Positions 10,241 to 21,520 are shown, numbered from the stretch's first letter. The stretch is DNA of 64,000 nucleotides from Agapetus fuscipes (GCA_951799405.1 OX637343.1:9464524-9528523); one strand, 5' to 3'. Notes: generated by a model from the letters alone, not told the origin. Program-made: numbers and translations.

Positions 10241-10502
10241 CCTTGACTTATAGGTTGGTATGCGGCTGACCACCCATACTGTGAAAAAATGGTTTACTTT
10301 GCCAATGTCACCCCTGTCTCAGGGAAGGACGGCAAGAGTTGCAGGGCTTATGTTCATTTGAGATGGGTTCTTATAATGTAGGTCCACATGCGGCATGTGT
10401 TAGCGCGAAATTATACATGTCTGCTTGTGGGAACGCATTTAATATAAATCTTAAATTATATATATCCTTGCAGCTTAGATTAGATTAGATAAGATTAGAG
10501 AT
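10241..10502 (+). mobile_element. Rep-B, full length with extended tail
   Basis: From CCTTGACTTATAGGTTGGTA to GCAGCTTAGATTAGATTAG. The tail is a run of ATTAG-like units, as in retroposons with microsatellite 3' ends. Confidence 0.9.
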
Positions 10503-11235
10503 AGGTTGCCATAGTAACGAAATAAAAGCTGCAATAGGTAATTAGTGCATCATGTCGCTTGGACCTAAATGAAATTTATAATCTCTCCGTAGAATTATTA
10601 ACTCCATGGATACCTTAATAATTATTGTTACATAAGAAATGAAGTAATAAAAGACATCACCATTAATTTATAAATTTAATCTGTATTCATATGAACATTT
10701 GCTGGTCAACACAGAGCAAAGTCCGATTTAATTGTGCAATCAAACCATACTTTCCTCGACTTTCTTTTACCACCTCTTCCAACCGTAAGAATATAACTGT
10801 ATTTTTCTCGTGACTGGCTGAGAGCTTACACAAAGTGTGGAGGCGACGTACGACATCAATTTCAAGACGTAGGTGCACAAACATTTGAATTAAATTATTA
10901 TTAAACAAAGCTAACGCAACACATAACACAGCACTACGCAGCTAACAGCCTTGCTACAAATGATCAGGACATCAACCGCCACATCACCAACACATCTGCT
11001 GCAATACAACAAGGGTTAATAGCCCCTAGAGTCTCTGAAATCTAGGGAGTCTGTCGCACTGGATTAATTTTAAAAAACGTGTATTTGTTTAACAAATCTT
11101 AATAATAAAGACTTTTTACACTTTTTTTAGTATCAGGAGGTTTGTGACACTTGTTTAAGTGCTGCAAAGGTGTGGCTGTCAGTGATTATCAAAAATCAAA
11201 ATCAGATGAATAAATTAAATTGGCATAATTAATAT
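10503..11235. other. Unassigned spacer
   Basis: No homology recognised. A short minus-strand frame at 10687-10929 has no family features and no splice context. Confidence 0.25.
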
Positions 11236-11410
11236 TGGGATGATTTATTAGTAGAAAGCTGTTTCTGTGTGAATTGCTTCAACAAAACTCTGTTAGCTTT
11301 GTTGTCGCTGTTGAAAGCGCCAATTCTCAAGCAAAGCCATTTTATGTAAGACTGGATGGACCTTTGGTACCGATCTTGAGTAAAGGCTGATGAATTTTGT
11401 AACTTATCGA
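11236..11410 (-). mobile_element. SINE-C 3' part
   Basis: Holds the tail (GATGATTTATTAGTAGAAAG), the GAAAGCGCCAATTCTCAAG block and GGATGGACC. Diverged. Confidence 0.65.
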
Positions 11411-11968
11411 ACAGAATATTAGATTAACAGTTTATGTTTATTTAGTAAAGCATTAAAAACATATATGTACTTGACGTGGTACAGCAAAGAATGAGTCTCT
11501 CAGGCAATGAGCAGGAAACATTTTCAAGGCTTGTTATCGAAACGAAGCTGTGGTTTTCGCGTCCGCATTCTGTTTAAAACTGATTGTTTAAAATAGTGGC
11601 TAAGCGCTGTCAACATAAGTTTCTGATCCATATTTAATGCTATTATCACAGATCCACTTTAGAAATCTTCAAAATTATTCCAACGTTGCTTCTCATTGTA
11701 ATATAATATCTCTGTTGATAATAAAACCTTTTGTAAGTATATTTTTTATGAAATACAGTCAGCTGGGTAAAACATGGATTTTAAACTTGTAAAATATCTG
11801 GAAAAATGCGGAATGTTTATTTTAATATTATATATATTTAATATAGTATAGAATAATTATTTTTATAATAATAAGTTAAATAGGTAATAATGTAATTAAA
11901 GTAGAAATAACAATGAACTGATGTACTGGAATGATCTTGACCTTTCTACCAATGTAATAATAAAAATA

Positions 11969-12224
11969 AAATCTAAGTTACAAAGATATGTTACATGTAG
12001 GATTCATATTAAATGCAATCCCACAAGCAGACACGAATAAGTTTGCACGTACACATGCGGCATGTGGACTTACAACATAAAAACCCGATCTCAAATTAGT
12101 AGATATTAAAAACATAAGCCCTGCAACTCTTGCCGACTTTCCCTGAAACAGGAGTGACATTGGCAAAGTAAGCCCTTTTTTACAGTATGAGTGGTCAGTC
12201 TCATATCAAACTATAAGTCAAGGA
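11969..12224 (-). mobile_element. Rep-B, full length
   Basis: Runs from ATCTAAGTTACAAAGATATG to ACTATAAGTCAAGGA, with the CCCTGAAACAGG core intact. Confidence 0.88.
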
Positions 12225-12883
12225 AACATCAAGACAAATGGACCTTTCTGGTAGAACAAGTAAGCTTATATAAAGGATTAATTTGCGTGGGAGACAAAGT
12301 TAATACATAACAGCCAGACAGCCAATGCCTTTAAGTTGAATTAAAAATAATAAGTTTCTACTCATGTTTACTTGAAAGCACCTGACCATCTTTCCACATG
12401 GCCATTGTCACGGCTCCACCGGTATTCGAGCCCAGACCCTCGCCTCGCCAAGCGGCCGGCACAGTGTGTATCAGTGACCACTCGACCACCGACAACAACC
12501 GGTCTCTCGGCTGGTCAGTGAACCTGTAGAAAGTAGAAGAGGAAGACGCGGGCAGAGACTACTGATCAGATTAACTAAATATTCAAAGAGGATACGACTG
12601 ACATTGAGTGGATAAATTTAAAAATAAATACCAAAAAATAAACGTGTTAAATTAATGTTAAATATTAAAATTAAATTGTGAAATTCATGATTTAAAATCC
12701 AAAGGATAATAAAAAAATTATTAATTTAACAATTATAAGATAATAAAAAATATTTATTAATATTTTTCTTCCTCAAATAAATAAAATGTGCTGCTGAGCT
12801 CTTAATAACAATAAATAGTTAAAGAAAATTACTTGGTGTTGTACTTATATTTTTAATAAATACAAAAATATATATCTTGAAAA
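12225..12883. other. Upstream region of gene 2
   Basis: Includes a GC-richer block near 12400-12550 with GGTATTCGAGCCCAGACCC, possibly a reversed tRNA-like B box, then AT-rich sequence up to the gene 2 ATG. No convincing TATA and initiator pair. Confidence 0.25.
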
Positions 12884-12959
12884 ATGAATACTTTACTAAA
12901 GAAAGTGCTGTGTTTAGTTATACTTTCATCTTTAATTGATTGTATACATATGCAACAAC
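12884..12959 (+). CDS. Gene 2 exon 1 (signal peptide)
   Basis: The ATG is followed by a hydrophobic signal sequence of 20-25 residues and the donor GTAAGT in phase 1. Ending the signal-peptide exon at this phase is shared with genes 3 and 4, which supports the start. Confidence 0.87.
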
Positions 12960-15900
12960 GTAAGTAATATTTTAATGATTTTAATTAAAAAATATATATT
13001 TCTTCTTCTTCTTTCAAAAGTGTTGACCTTTTGAGAAGTACCTACATGCATTTTTTACCTAATTAGATTTCAATGTTTTACCTAAAAGAGATTTCCGAAT
13101 AATATAATATTATCAATAAAATAAAATAATAATATTATCCAATAAACTTAATAATATAATCAAATCAATCTTTCATTAATTGATGAGGCATTCACTTTGT
13201 AACCTTTCATTTTAAAAAAAAAATTAAATCAATCTTTGTTTAACTGTATAAAAGCTGCAGGTGCAATCCGAAAGCTTTTTTTTTTATTTCAGCTGATTAA
13301 AATCCATGGCAGTTTTTTTTTTAATCTATAAAATATAGTTTTCAATTAAATACCAAGGGACTGAGTTTTTAGTTCGGCTGGTCCATCCTTCTGGAACAGT
13401 CTACCTCTGGAGTTGAGAACAGAGACCAGTGTTGGCAGTCTCAGGAAGTTGCATAGAAGCTTCAACACATAAAACCGCCCTTGGGGTGGATAGTGCCATA
13501 AAATGGCGCTATATAAAATCGTAAAATTATTTGTATGAAGAATTTAAAAATCAATAAATCTTGTCATTAATTATTCCGTCAAAACCCCACACTATGATCT
13601 AAGTTGCGAAGACATGTTAACATTGAAAATTCATATTAAATGCATGCCCACAAATATACACGTTTAAGGTCGCGCTTACAAATGCTGCATGTTAAACCTT
13701 TTTCAAAATTAGTTAAAAAATAAATTCACTTTTAATTCTTTTGGAGCTACAACAATTACAAGACTAAGTATTTTTACGAAACCGTTTTCATTTATTTTAC
13801 TCTATGTTCATAGATTTATTGATATTTTGGTAGTCTTCCGAACAGGATTATTAAAAAAAAACTTAAACGCTGCGCTGTAGGAAGCACGGTCGATAAGTAT
13901 ATATAAGTACATATAAGATAAGTAAGCGTAGGGTGAGGGGGTGGGAGGGTGGTGGTCTTTCTGATTTTTTCTGAACCAGGGCCCCCAGTGGTCTTAAAAT
14001 CAAAGCCTGATTGTAAGTAAGAAACTCGCCCTAAAAAGATAAGACATGGAAATTAACAATTTGTGCTGACCTTCTCAAACATTTATTCGATCTACATGTT
14101 TGCAATTTTAATATCCTTTCTATTAGAATTCAAAGAGAAATTTCTCTAGAAAGGTTGGAGAAAGTACCAATTTAGATTTCAATTGTTTACAGAAAGTGCC
14201 TAAAAATGAATTTAAGTTTAAAAAAAACGGTATTTCTTTTAAGCTTTGTGTTTTAATGGTTCAGTTATTTTTATACATATAAATGTTATTTATTATCTCT
14301 TTTCCTTAACTTATAGGTTGGTATGCTCATACCGTATGAGGTTGACTCCCCATTCTGTAAAAACTGGTTCACTTTGACAATGTCACACGTGTTTCAGGAA
14401 AGATTGATAAAAGTTGCACAGTTTATTGTTCATTTGAGGTTTCGATTTTAATTTGTATTTAAACATGCAGCATTTGTGGGCATACATTTTATTATGAATT
14501 TTAAATGTTACTATCTTTTGCGACTTAGATGATAGACGGCGCTTTGATCCCTCGCCTTGAGAATGCTTTCTGCTCGAGAAAGAAAAACGTCATTATATAA
14601 AAAAGCTACAAACAGACCATGGTCCAACGCAAAAGAACACAAAAAACAATTTGTCATACATACATCCTATTTTGTAATTTAGAACTTTTCATTTTATGAT
14701 TATAACCGGTTCAATTCAATTAAAATTGTGGTGATATATTTTTAAATAATTTATTTCAGTTACGGTTCCTATACAGAGTTACTTTACAATATACAACGTT
14801 CGGTTGGCTTCTCCCGCTACCGAGAGTTTTGGCCCTTTTTGTAGCAAGACTAAGGATCATTCTAGAATAATTGATAATTGGATCATGCGAGACTTTACTA
14901 GAACATCTCAACACTCGAGCAGTCTCGAACAATACAAATACATTTATATAAGTACCTAGTATCTATTTATTTCTAGAGAGACTTCGCAGAGAGATATCAC
15001 AGACACTCACACAGCCAAACAAAACACACCATTACATATTCGTAACAATATCATCTAGCAGCGGTCCGGTCGAAAGCTCAGTTGGTAGAGTGCTTGTATT
15101 CCATGCTAAGATCTTTAGTTCGAATCCCACCGAGGGTGTCAGAAATGATTTCCCGTTTCGGTGTTTATTTCAAACCCAAAATATGGCCGGCCCCCTTCCC
15201 TGTAAAAATAAATAGGTTCTTCTTGTCACCTGCGAAATCTTTTGGGGATAACGCGGCAAGAAGTGTACTATATGTGTAGCTTAGTTGCGTTTTTTGTTTT
15301 TGTTTTAGCACATGTTAAACAATGATTCCTCTGTACATTTGGTTGGCCAGTGGTCGTTAGAATAATGAGTATGGCCATTGATCCACCAACGCAACGGTAC
15401 CTTAACCCACTGAGCGGGCTATTGGGTTCACCGACCTGCATTCCTCTACCTGTCAGATGCTGTCATCGAAGCTGTCAACACTGCTGAAAACACCTGAATA
15501 ATTTAAAAATGGAACGGTTCATTAAAAAAATACATTATACTAGTCAAACTTCGAAAAAGACCTAAAATGTTGCGCCGAACTCCAATCAGACAAAAATCAA
15601 TATTAAGTGTTATTTTTCCCAACTAATCAAAACTTTGGTTGCATATACCTAGATCAGTTGATGTACAGCATCTTTCCTGTTCAAATTCCATCACCCACTT
15701 CCGAGAAATATTTAACCAAGGTCCTTACCAGAATTAAAAGCAAACAAATTTGATGTGTCAATCAAATATTGATTGGAGGTTGGTGCAACAGGCCCTAAGA
15801 AAATATTAAGAGTGTTGTGTACCTTAAATCTGTCGTTTAATTTTATAATTGTTGGATGAATTTAAACAAAACACTGTTTGTTTTCCCTATAAAATTTATT

Positions 15901-18900
15901 TAAAAAGTTTAAAATCTATTACACTAACGTTTTCAACCTAGTAGGTCATCATCACCTGATGTTTTTGTGTGAATCACACCTCAAAAGCCTGCGAGCTTTG
16001 TTGTTACTGTAGAAAGCGCCAATTCTCAAGTAAGACCCAGTTAACCAAGACCACTTACAGCAGTAATGCTGGATGGACCTTTGGTCCCGTCTTCGGTAAA
16101 TGTACATGAATTTTTAATCCTAGCGAAAATAAATATTTGATAATGTTTTAAATAGTATGTATTTTGTGTGCTCCGCCAGGATTTGAACCCGTTCTTACAA
16201 CTGGACAACGGACCTGTATGTTAGATAATATTTAATTCACTTGAGGCTTTTCCATACATTTATTTCAGTTGTTTTTTTTTCTGTTTCAGCATATTATGTC
16301 ACTAAGTGCTACAAGGACGATCCGGAGGTCAACGAATGCCTGATAAGGAGCTTCAACAAGTTTACCGAGTACTGCAGGAGAGGCATTCCTGAGATAGGAA
16401 TGAACGAGGTTAATCTTTGACTTTTTAAATCGCAACTTATAAATGTAATCTGCTGATTTAAAACTATGCAATTTAGTGTAATCAAGGGTATTCCTTGACT
16501 TATAGGTTGGTATGTGGCCGACCACCCATACTGCAAAAAATGGTTCAGTTTGCCAATGTCATCCCTGTTAAACGAAAGGTCTAAAGAAAGATGACGGGTT
16601 TATGTTCATTCGATGTTTAGATTTTAGCTTTTTAGTACACATACAGCATTTGTAATCGCTAAATTACACGTGTCTGTTTGTGGGCATGTTTTTGATATTA
16701 TTTATTAATGTCGAATGTATTTGTTGCTTAGATTATAAATTATATATACCTATTTTAGGACTCGGATTTTGGTATCATACTAAGCGACAGAATTTAAACA
16801 TCTTTATTCAATCTTTCTTTATTTCCTTCCATTTACTTTCAGGTTTGTAAACCTGTTGTGAAAACAACCATGTATTTTTTTATTTTTTATTTTTAATATT
16901 CTAAAAATATAATTAGCAAAGAGGGTGAAACCGATCAGTCTCAATATTGATTATATTAACAAAAAAAATATATGTTTGTTTAATTTTTTTAAGACAGAAA
17001 ATTCTTCATGCCTGAACTAGGAAACACCTATGTCAGTGAAATTTTTTTTTTTTTTTTATATATAATCTTTATTAGATACTACAGCATTTTTTATTTTTAC
17101 ATATTATAAGTGATTATGATAATTTAGTTTTACACCGCCAATTATAGTATCTATACATTTATTCATAGTAAGTTAAAAATTTAAGAATTGAAGAAGTGGA
17201 GGGAAGATAAGAAGATGGAAAGGAGAATGATAGGAAAGAAAGAAAGAAAGAAAGAAATTTTCTTCATAATTGAAAATTGTGTGCCAACCCCCCCCCCTGT
17301 TAATACAGGTCCTTAGTCAAGTGCTTAGCGCTTTGGACTCGTAAATGGAAGGTGGTGGGTTAAAACCCCCGCGGAGCGCAAAAAATATACCATGTATATT
17401 TTCAAATATGCTCTTTGAAGGGTTGAAAAATTCCATTCCAAACAAACCATTACCAAAGGTCCAAAAATGTCTAATTATACTAATTAAAGCAATGTACCTT
17501 TAAAAAAGAAAGTAACCGTAAAGATTCTGTCATTTATTTTGATGGCATCAAAGTAAAAACTCATTATTTGAAGAGAGACAGTACTTGGTAAAAAGAAAGT
17601 AAAAAGCATCATCGAATTACTTCTCACAACGGTAAACACTTTCTCTCCTTGTCATTTCACATTATTTTCATTCAAGTAATTTGACCAATACTTGAAATAA
17701 AAGTAGAATGTACTAATATCAAATGCAAATATTAAAAAGAAAACTGATATCGTCATTTTAAAGGTAAAACTGAATAAATGCTGATTCACTGATTTTAGAA
17801 ATTTCACGTGAATAAACCATTTAATTAGTTGTAAATTTTCTTGGTAAGTGAGCTAATTCTTCTAATGAAATACTTTTAAACTACAGGATATTCTCATTTT
17901 TTTATTTTTTTTTTATTTTCTCTCGTAGAAAATAGGAAAAAGCTGCAATTATCTCAGAAACTGAAGCTAACCTCATACGCCACTTTGTTGGAAAACACTA
18001 TATATTGGAAAACCTGGACTTAATATGCATAGAAGTGGGCAAAGTAAGTCCTGGTTTATCTAATTTCCAAATAAAATAAAAACTGTGTAGGTAGGTATAT
18101 AAAATAGATTATTATATTGACTGGTCCGTAGTTCAGTGGCTATACATCAGGCTCGTAAATGAAAGGTTGTGGGTTCGAATCCCGGCGGAGCACAACAATA
18201 TACCATTTATATTTTCAAATTTGCTACCAAAAACCGGTCACTAAAGGTCCATCCAGCCTTACAGCAACTGGGTCTTGCTTGAGTATTGGTGCTTTGTAGC
18301 GACGACCAACGTCCTTAACAACACCTCTGCGGCACTACAACAGGTGTCATAGAACCCTAGAGTTTCTGAAATCTAGAAAGTCTCCCGCACAGGATATCTT
18401 TAAAAAATTGTAAACACGGTCAATAATAAATCTAAAAATGTAAACTTTTACCACCCTTTACCTTCCAGGTGGAGCCCATAGTGATAGACGAGATCGGCAT
18501 CGCTCTCGGCAATGGTCCTGACGCCTACAGGGCCTCCTTCATGGACATCCACGCTTACGGAGTCAGTAACCTCACTGTCACCAATGTCAGGTAAACTGTC
18601 ACCAATGTCAGGTAAACTGTCACCCCACATTTTATTCATCATCACGTAAGTTGGCTTAAGATATGCCCTAGATCTGTCGTTTTTGTCTCTTAAACTTAAT
18701 GGTCTTAGTTCATGTTGACCTGGGGATTTCTGAGACGGGAGGACTCTACTTTATGTAGTGTGGAGTTCAGCAAACTATGGAGCACCTGCGGTGTTGTCCC
18801 TCCTGTCCGACAAGCTGCTCCATGGATGATCTCTTTGCGGGAAACCAAAGAGCTGTAGACATTGCTCGTTACTGGGCCAATACGGTGTGAATCTGACACG

Positions 18901-21418
18901 AAGAAGAAGAATGGTCTTAGTAAAAAGTGATAGTATTGAAAAAAACAGGCGTGTTTATTATTTTATCTTAATAATAAAGGTAACAACAAATGTATAACTC
19001 AAAAATTGTCCCCACAGATAAATTAAAAAAAAAACACACGTTTCTTTAAAAAAAGAAAAAAGTCGTGTTGTTCGCAACTGCTATATTTTAGATGTTTTTC
19101 TTTAACAGAATTATACATTGTTAAGTATCATAATTAGGCCAATTTTGTATAATATTAATAGTTTTTGTTTCAGCTTGTTGAAGGCTGAGAGGGTGCACTG
19201 TAATTAGGTGAAACTGTTGTGCCTTGAAAAATAATAATAATAATTGCAAATGTATGGTCATTATCGATGCAATGGTTTGGCATTTCTGAATATTCAGACA
19301 TATCTCTAAATGTCCTATTCTGCTCTTTGTCTCTCACATATTTGGACATGAGGTCTGTCCAACATACATATCGACGGTTAATAGGTAGGTATCTAATCTA
19401 ATCTAAGTTGCAAAGATATGTTACATTGAAGATTCACATTACATGCATCCAACAGACCACGGCAACAGGTCCCGGAAAACATCACTCCAGCATCATCAGC
19501 CGGCCGTGTAAGCCTAAAACTCTTATTCAATATTAAAGTGATTATTGTTCTACTTTTGGTTATTTTCCAGGACCGACTTGGACAGCCACCAGTTCCAGCT
19601 GACCCTGACTATCCCCAAGATCAAGGCGCGCGCTCACTACCGATCCTCCGGCATCCTGCTGCTGGTGAAGGCCTCGGGAGCTGGAGACTACTGGGGAGAG
19701 TATGGTAAGGAACCTTGCGATCCCATCCAACCTATCAGCAGAGTGCCCTTGCGGCGCCAGCTCCCAGGACGTTGCTCACATCTTGTAGCACTGTCCATTG
19801 CAACACTCTGATCGGGTTGCGCTCCTTGCTGCAGTACGACCGACCATTGGCCCAGTCAATTACGCAGATTTTGTTGCTAACAAATCAAATTTCTCCGAAT
19901 TTGAGCGCTTTTGCGCTTCCTTTTGCCAAGCTGCATCCGCAGCGGATTCACAGTAATCCTGTCCTTAGACTTTTTTTTGTATATTAAATGAAACATAAAT
20001 TTTATTATGTTCACAAGCAGACACGTACAAGTTCGCGCTTGCGCATGCCACGTGTGAACCTGCAACATGAAAACCAAATCTCAAATGTACATACACCCTG
20101 CAACTCCTGCCGACCTTTCTTGAAACAGGGGGGGCATTGGTATAGTGAAGCATTTTCTACAGCATGGGCGAGCCGCATACCAACCTATAAGTCAAGGAAC
20201 ATATACAAGAAATTATATTGTAGAAATAAACAAAAAATAATATGGATAAACATTAAAATCAAATACAAAATACCATATTCTAATTCAAAATTTACCAAAA
20301 TTTTAAAAACTTGAGAAACCCTAGCCCTAGCCACCAGCATTACAGATCAACTGCCATGTCTTTCTGTCCTTACATACTTCTTTCATTTCATCCAGAGTCA
20401 TAGCCTTCCTCATACAAGCTCTCCTTTTATTATGACTCTGGATATTCCATTCATTTGCAATTTCGGAAATTTGGTTGGCGCATAGATACTTTGATTTCAT
20501 AGTTCGTAACACTACCACCATCACACTAGAGCCAGTATGTTCTATACACTATGTATGCATGCACAAGCGCACGTAGGTACTCCAAGCTCGTACCAATATG
20601 TGAAGTAATAACTGGTGCCATTGTTTTCCAGAGGGTGTGAAAGCCAAGATCTACTTCCGCGCCCGCCCGCATGAGGTGGATGGAGACACCTTCCTGGCCC
20701 TGGAGCAGCTCAAGATGGACTTCAGCGTCAAGGACATCAACATGGGAGTGGAGAACGTCCATAATGGCAACACTATCCTCCGTGAGTTCATCATTATGTA
20801 GGCAGTCCCACCTTGTTGGAGAGTTACAAGTTGTATTACTGAAGATGCACTTCAGCGTCAAGGGCATCAAATTGGGAGTAGAGAACGTGCATTATGGCAA
20901 CACCATTCTCCGTGAGTTCATGTTATTTGTCGTCTGTCACTGTTGTATGTAAAATCTCTCTCTGTAGTACCGACCTCCGTCCGAGCAGGTTGGGTTGTGG
21001 ACAGTGTGTAAATTTCGACTAATGCATGGCGTGTTAAAAAACAGCGAGTGTGATTTCTGCGAGTTGTAGTCCTCTCCGGTGTTTCCTCCTTTATCCTGAT
21101 TGCCAATCCCCTTCCAGATTCTTTAAAACGACAGTTTAATAAAAAAACTTTACTCTTTGAAGTTTTGTATAGAAAGGATTAACAATGAATTTTCTCAGTG
21201 CTAATACACAAATTATAATAAAAAAATATGATTTCCAAAATGTTAACATTTATTTATTTATTTCAGATGCTGCTTTGAACCTCTTTATCAACACCAACGC
21301 CCAGGATCTCCTCAAGGAAATGAAACCTGACCTCAAGAAGAAGTTGGTGCAGAGCATGTCCGCCTTCTACCAGAAGATCATGGAGCAGATACCCTACAAC
21401 TATTGGATAGAAGAATAA
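12884..21418 (+). CDS. Takeout/JHBP-family protein, complete (gene 2)
   Basis: A six-exon gene encoding 250 aa, the usual size for takeout / JHBP proteins. Residues 1 to about 22 form a signal peptide (LLKKVLCLVILSSLIDC core), so the product should be secreted into haemolymph or sensillar fluid. The family's N-terminal disulphide pair is present as C32 and C42 (C-x9-C). A third, unpaired-looking cysteine is C54. The JHBP-type body spans residues 30 to 245, with GIPEIG after the cysteines and a C-terminal helix region before IPYNYWIEE-TAA. Exons are 12884-12959, 16290-16408, 18469-18590, 19571-19704, 20632-20781 and 21267-21418; the 753 nt join without a frame break, and intron phases are 1, 0, 2, 1, 1. 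Two oddities are a tandemly repeated donor at exon 3 and a duplicated half of exon 5. The introns carry Rep-B, SINE and LINE insertions. An AATAAA overlaps the stop codon. Confidence 0.93.
13375..13500 (+). pseudogene. CR1-type LINE C-terminus in gene 2 intron 1
   Basis: The plus strand encodes FWNSLPLELRTETSVGSLRK and ends in HRSFNT-TAA, the usual C-terminal block of CR1/L2-like ORF2, followed by a short 3' UTR. Confidence 0.68.
13595..13695 (-). mobile_element. Rep-B 3' fragment in gene 2 intron 1
   Basis: GATCTAAGTTGCGAAGACATG through GTCGCGCTTACAAATGCTG; the 5' half is missing. Confidence 0.75.
14304..14535 (+). mobile_element. Rep-B, diverged, in gene 2 intron 1
   Basis: CCTTAACTTATAGGTTGGTA start, core CACACGTGTTTCAGG and end CGACTTAGATGATAGA. 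Confidence 0.8.
15064..15292 (+). mobile_element. SINE-A with internal deletion in gene 2 intron 1
   Basis: Intact A box (AGCTCAGTTGG) and B box (GTTCGAATCCC), but about 70 bp of the middle, around the paired GAAGTGG words, is gone. The 3' end AGCTTAGTTGCGTT is kept. Confidence 0.87.
15571..15797. mobile_element. MITE-J copy 2 in gene 2 intron 1
   Basis: The reverse of copy 1 with right terminus GGTTGGTGCAACAGGCCC and a decayed left one (GTTGCGCCGAA). Shares the AAATTTGATGTGTCAATCA and AAATATTTAACC blocks. Confidence 0.82.
15926..15958 (-). other. CTGANGA-like hairpin module
   Basis: On the minus strand: GTGATGATG, hairpin ACCT-ACT-AGGT, then TGAAAACGTTAG. It fits the dispersed module discussed in the findings. 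Confidence 0.5.
15958..16217 (-). mobile_element. SINE-C in gene 2 intron 1, close to exon 2
   Basis: Body and degenerate tRNA head (GCTCCGCCAGGATTTGAACC, then GGACAACGGACC). It ends about 70 bp before the exon 2 acceptor. Confidence 0.8.
16290..16408 (+). CDS. Gene 2 exon 2 (C-x9-C motif)
   Basis: The acceptor TTTCAG follows a poly-pyrimidine tract. The exon encodes PYYVTKCYKDDPEVNECLIR, with the two family cysteines, then GIPEIGMNE. The donor GTTAAT is a weak GT site used in phase 0; it is needed to keep exon 3 in frame. Confidence 0.87.
16493..16740 (+). mobile_element. Rep-B in gene 2 intron 2
   Basis: CCTTGACTTATAGGTTGG start and TTGCTTAGATTATAAAT end; the core is altered (CATCCCTGTTAAACGAAAGG). 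Confidence 0.84.
17237..17257. repeat. GAAA microsatellite
   Basis: Five GAAA units in a purine-rich tract. Confidence 0.8.
17310..17462 (+). mobile_element. SINE-C 5' part in gene 2 intron 2
   Basis: Decayed tRNA head (GGACTCGTAAATGGAAGG, GCGGAGCGC) followed by CAAATATGCTCTTTGAAGGG; no 3' tail. Confidence 0.75.
17755..17985 (-). mobile_element. MITE-K, diverged, in gene 2 intron 2
   Basis: On the minus strand it holds CCTATTTTCTACGAGAGAAA and AAATCAGTGAATCAGCATTT, the signature blocks of MITE-K, ending at GTTTTACCTTTAAAATG. Confidence 0.72.
18120..18312 (+). mobile_element. SINE-C in gene 2 intron 2, 3'-truncated
   Basis: Good tRNA head: TAGTTCAGTGG A box and GGGTTCGAATCCC B box, then the GGTCCATCCAGCCTTACAGC block. 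It lacks the L2-like tail. Confidence 0.87.
18469..18590 (+). CDS. Gene 2 exon 3
   Basis: The acceptor CTTCCAG leads into VEPIVIDEIGIALGNG and the exon ends at VTNV plus two bases. The donor GTAAAC is repeated 21 nt downstream by a tandem duplication; only the first donor keeps the frame open. Confidence 0.9.
18569..18619 (+). repeat. Tandem duplication of the exon 3 donor, 21 bp x 2.4
   Basis: The unit ACTGTCACCAATGTCAGGTAA is present twice plus nine bases, spanning the end of exon 3 and the start of intron 3, so there are two identical donor sites 21 nt apart. Use of the second would add AGG then an in-frame TAA. Confidence 0.93.
18705..18912. mobile_element. Possible LINE 3' end in gene 2 intron 3
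   Basis: Moderately GC-rich block ending ACTGGGCCAATACGGTGTG and a GAAGAAGAAGAA tail, in the style of insect LINE 3' termini. The strand is uncertain and no RT motif remains. Confidence 0.35.
19393..19452 (-). mobile_element. Rep-B 3' end fragment
   Basis: TAATCTAAGTTGCAAAGATA and the next 30 bp only, abutting repeat Q. Confidence 0.7.
19453..19535. repeat. Repeat Q copy 1, next to gene 2 exon 4
   Basis: CAGACCACGGCAACAG then CCCGGAAA and CATCATCAGCCGGC. Recurs at 61470-61542 and, shortened, at 42575-42613. Confidence 0.72.
19571..19704 (+). CDS. Gene 2 exon 4
   Basis: The acceptor TTTTCCAG and donor GTAAGG bound a 134-nt exon encoding TDLDSHQFQLTLTIPKIKAR and YRSSGILLLVKASGAG. It has the same length as gene 3 exon 4. 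Confidence 0.92.
20008..20198 (-). mobile_element. Rep-B in gene 2 intron 4
   Basis: TCACAAGCAGACACGTACAAG through CCAACCTATAAGTCAAGGA; the 3' tail is missing. Confidence 0.85.
20318..20500 (-). pseudogene. LINE-F C-terminus in gene 2 intron 4
   Basis: The minus strand encodes QISEIANEWNIQSHNKRRAC and MTLDEMKEVCKDRKTWQLIC, the end of a LINE reverse-transcriptase ORF. Confidence 0.78.
20501..20612. repeat. Repeat O copy 1, just upstream of gene 2 exon 5
   Basis: Shares GCGCACGTAGGTACTCCAAG (one mismatch) and further blocks with 33280-33390, beside gene 3 exon 5. Confidence 0.6.
20632..20781 (+). CDS. Gene 2 exon 5
   Basis: The 150-nt exon encodes EGVKAKIYFRARPHEVDG and LALEQLKMDFSVKDINMG, and ends at donor GTGAGT. 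Its 3' half and donor are duplicated 130 bp downstream. Confidence 0.92.
20839..20921 (+). pseudogene. Duplicated 3' half of gene 2 exon 5 with its donor
   Basis: Bases 20709-20791 (end of exon 5, donor and six more bases) recur exactly 130 bp downstream with 10 mismatches and no indels. The reading frame stays open with five amino-acid changes. No clear acceptor precedes it, and reading through from exon 5 meets a TAG first, so it is probably not used. Confidence 0.88.
21267..21418 (+). CDS. Gene 2 exon 6 with stop
   Basis: The acceptor TTTCAG leads into HAALNLFINTNAQDLLKEMK and the terminal amphipathic helix, ending PYNYWIEE-TAA. It is one codon shorter than exon 6 of genes 1 and 3. Confidence 0.93.
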
Positions 21419-21520
21419 ACAACAGTCTAAGTTCTGTCTCCGTACTAAAATCAAGTCTCTGTGTTTATAAAAATATACATTCTTAAAACATCATCAATGG
21501 TTCGTCAATCTTTGGCTCCT

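Noticed and set aside
20839..20921. A mutually exclusive alternative exon 5
   Set aside because: Only the 3' half is duplicated and no acceptor in the right phase precedes it.
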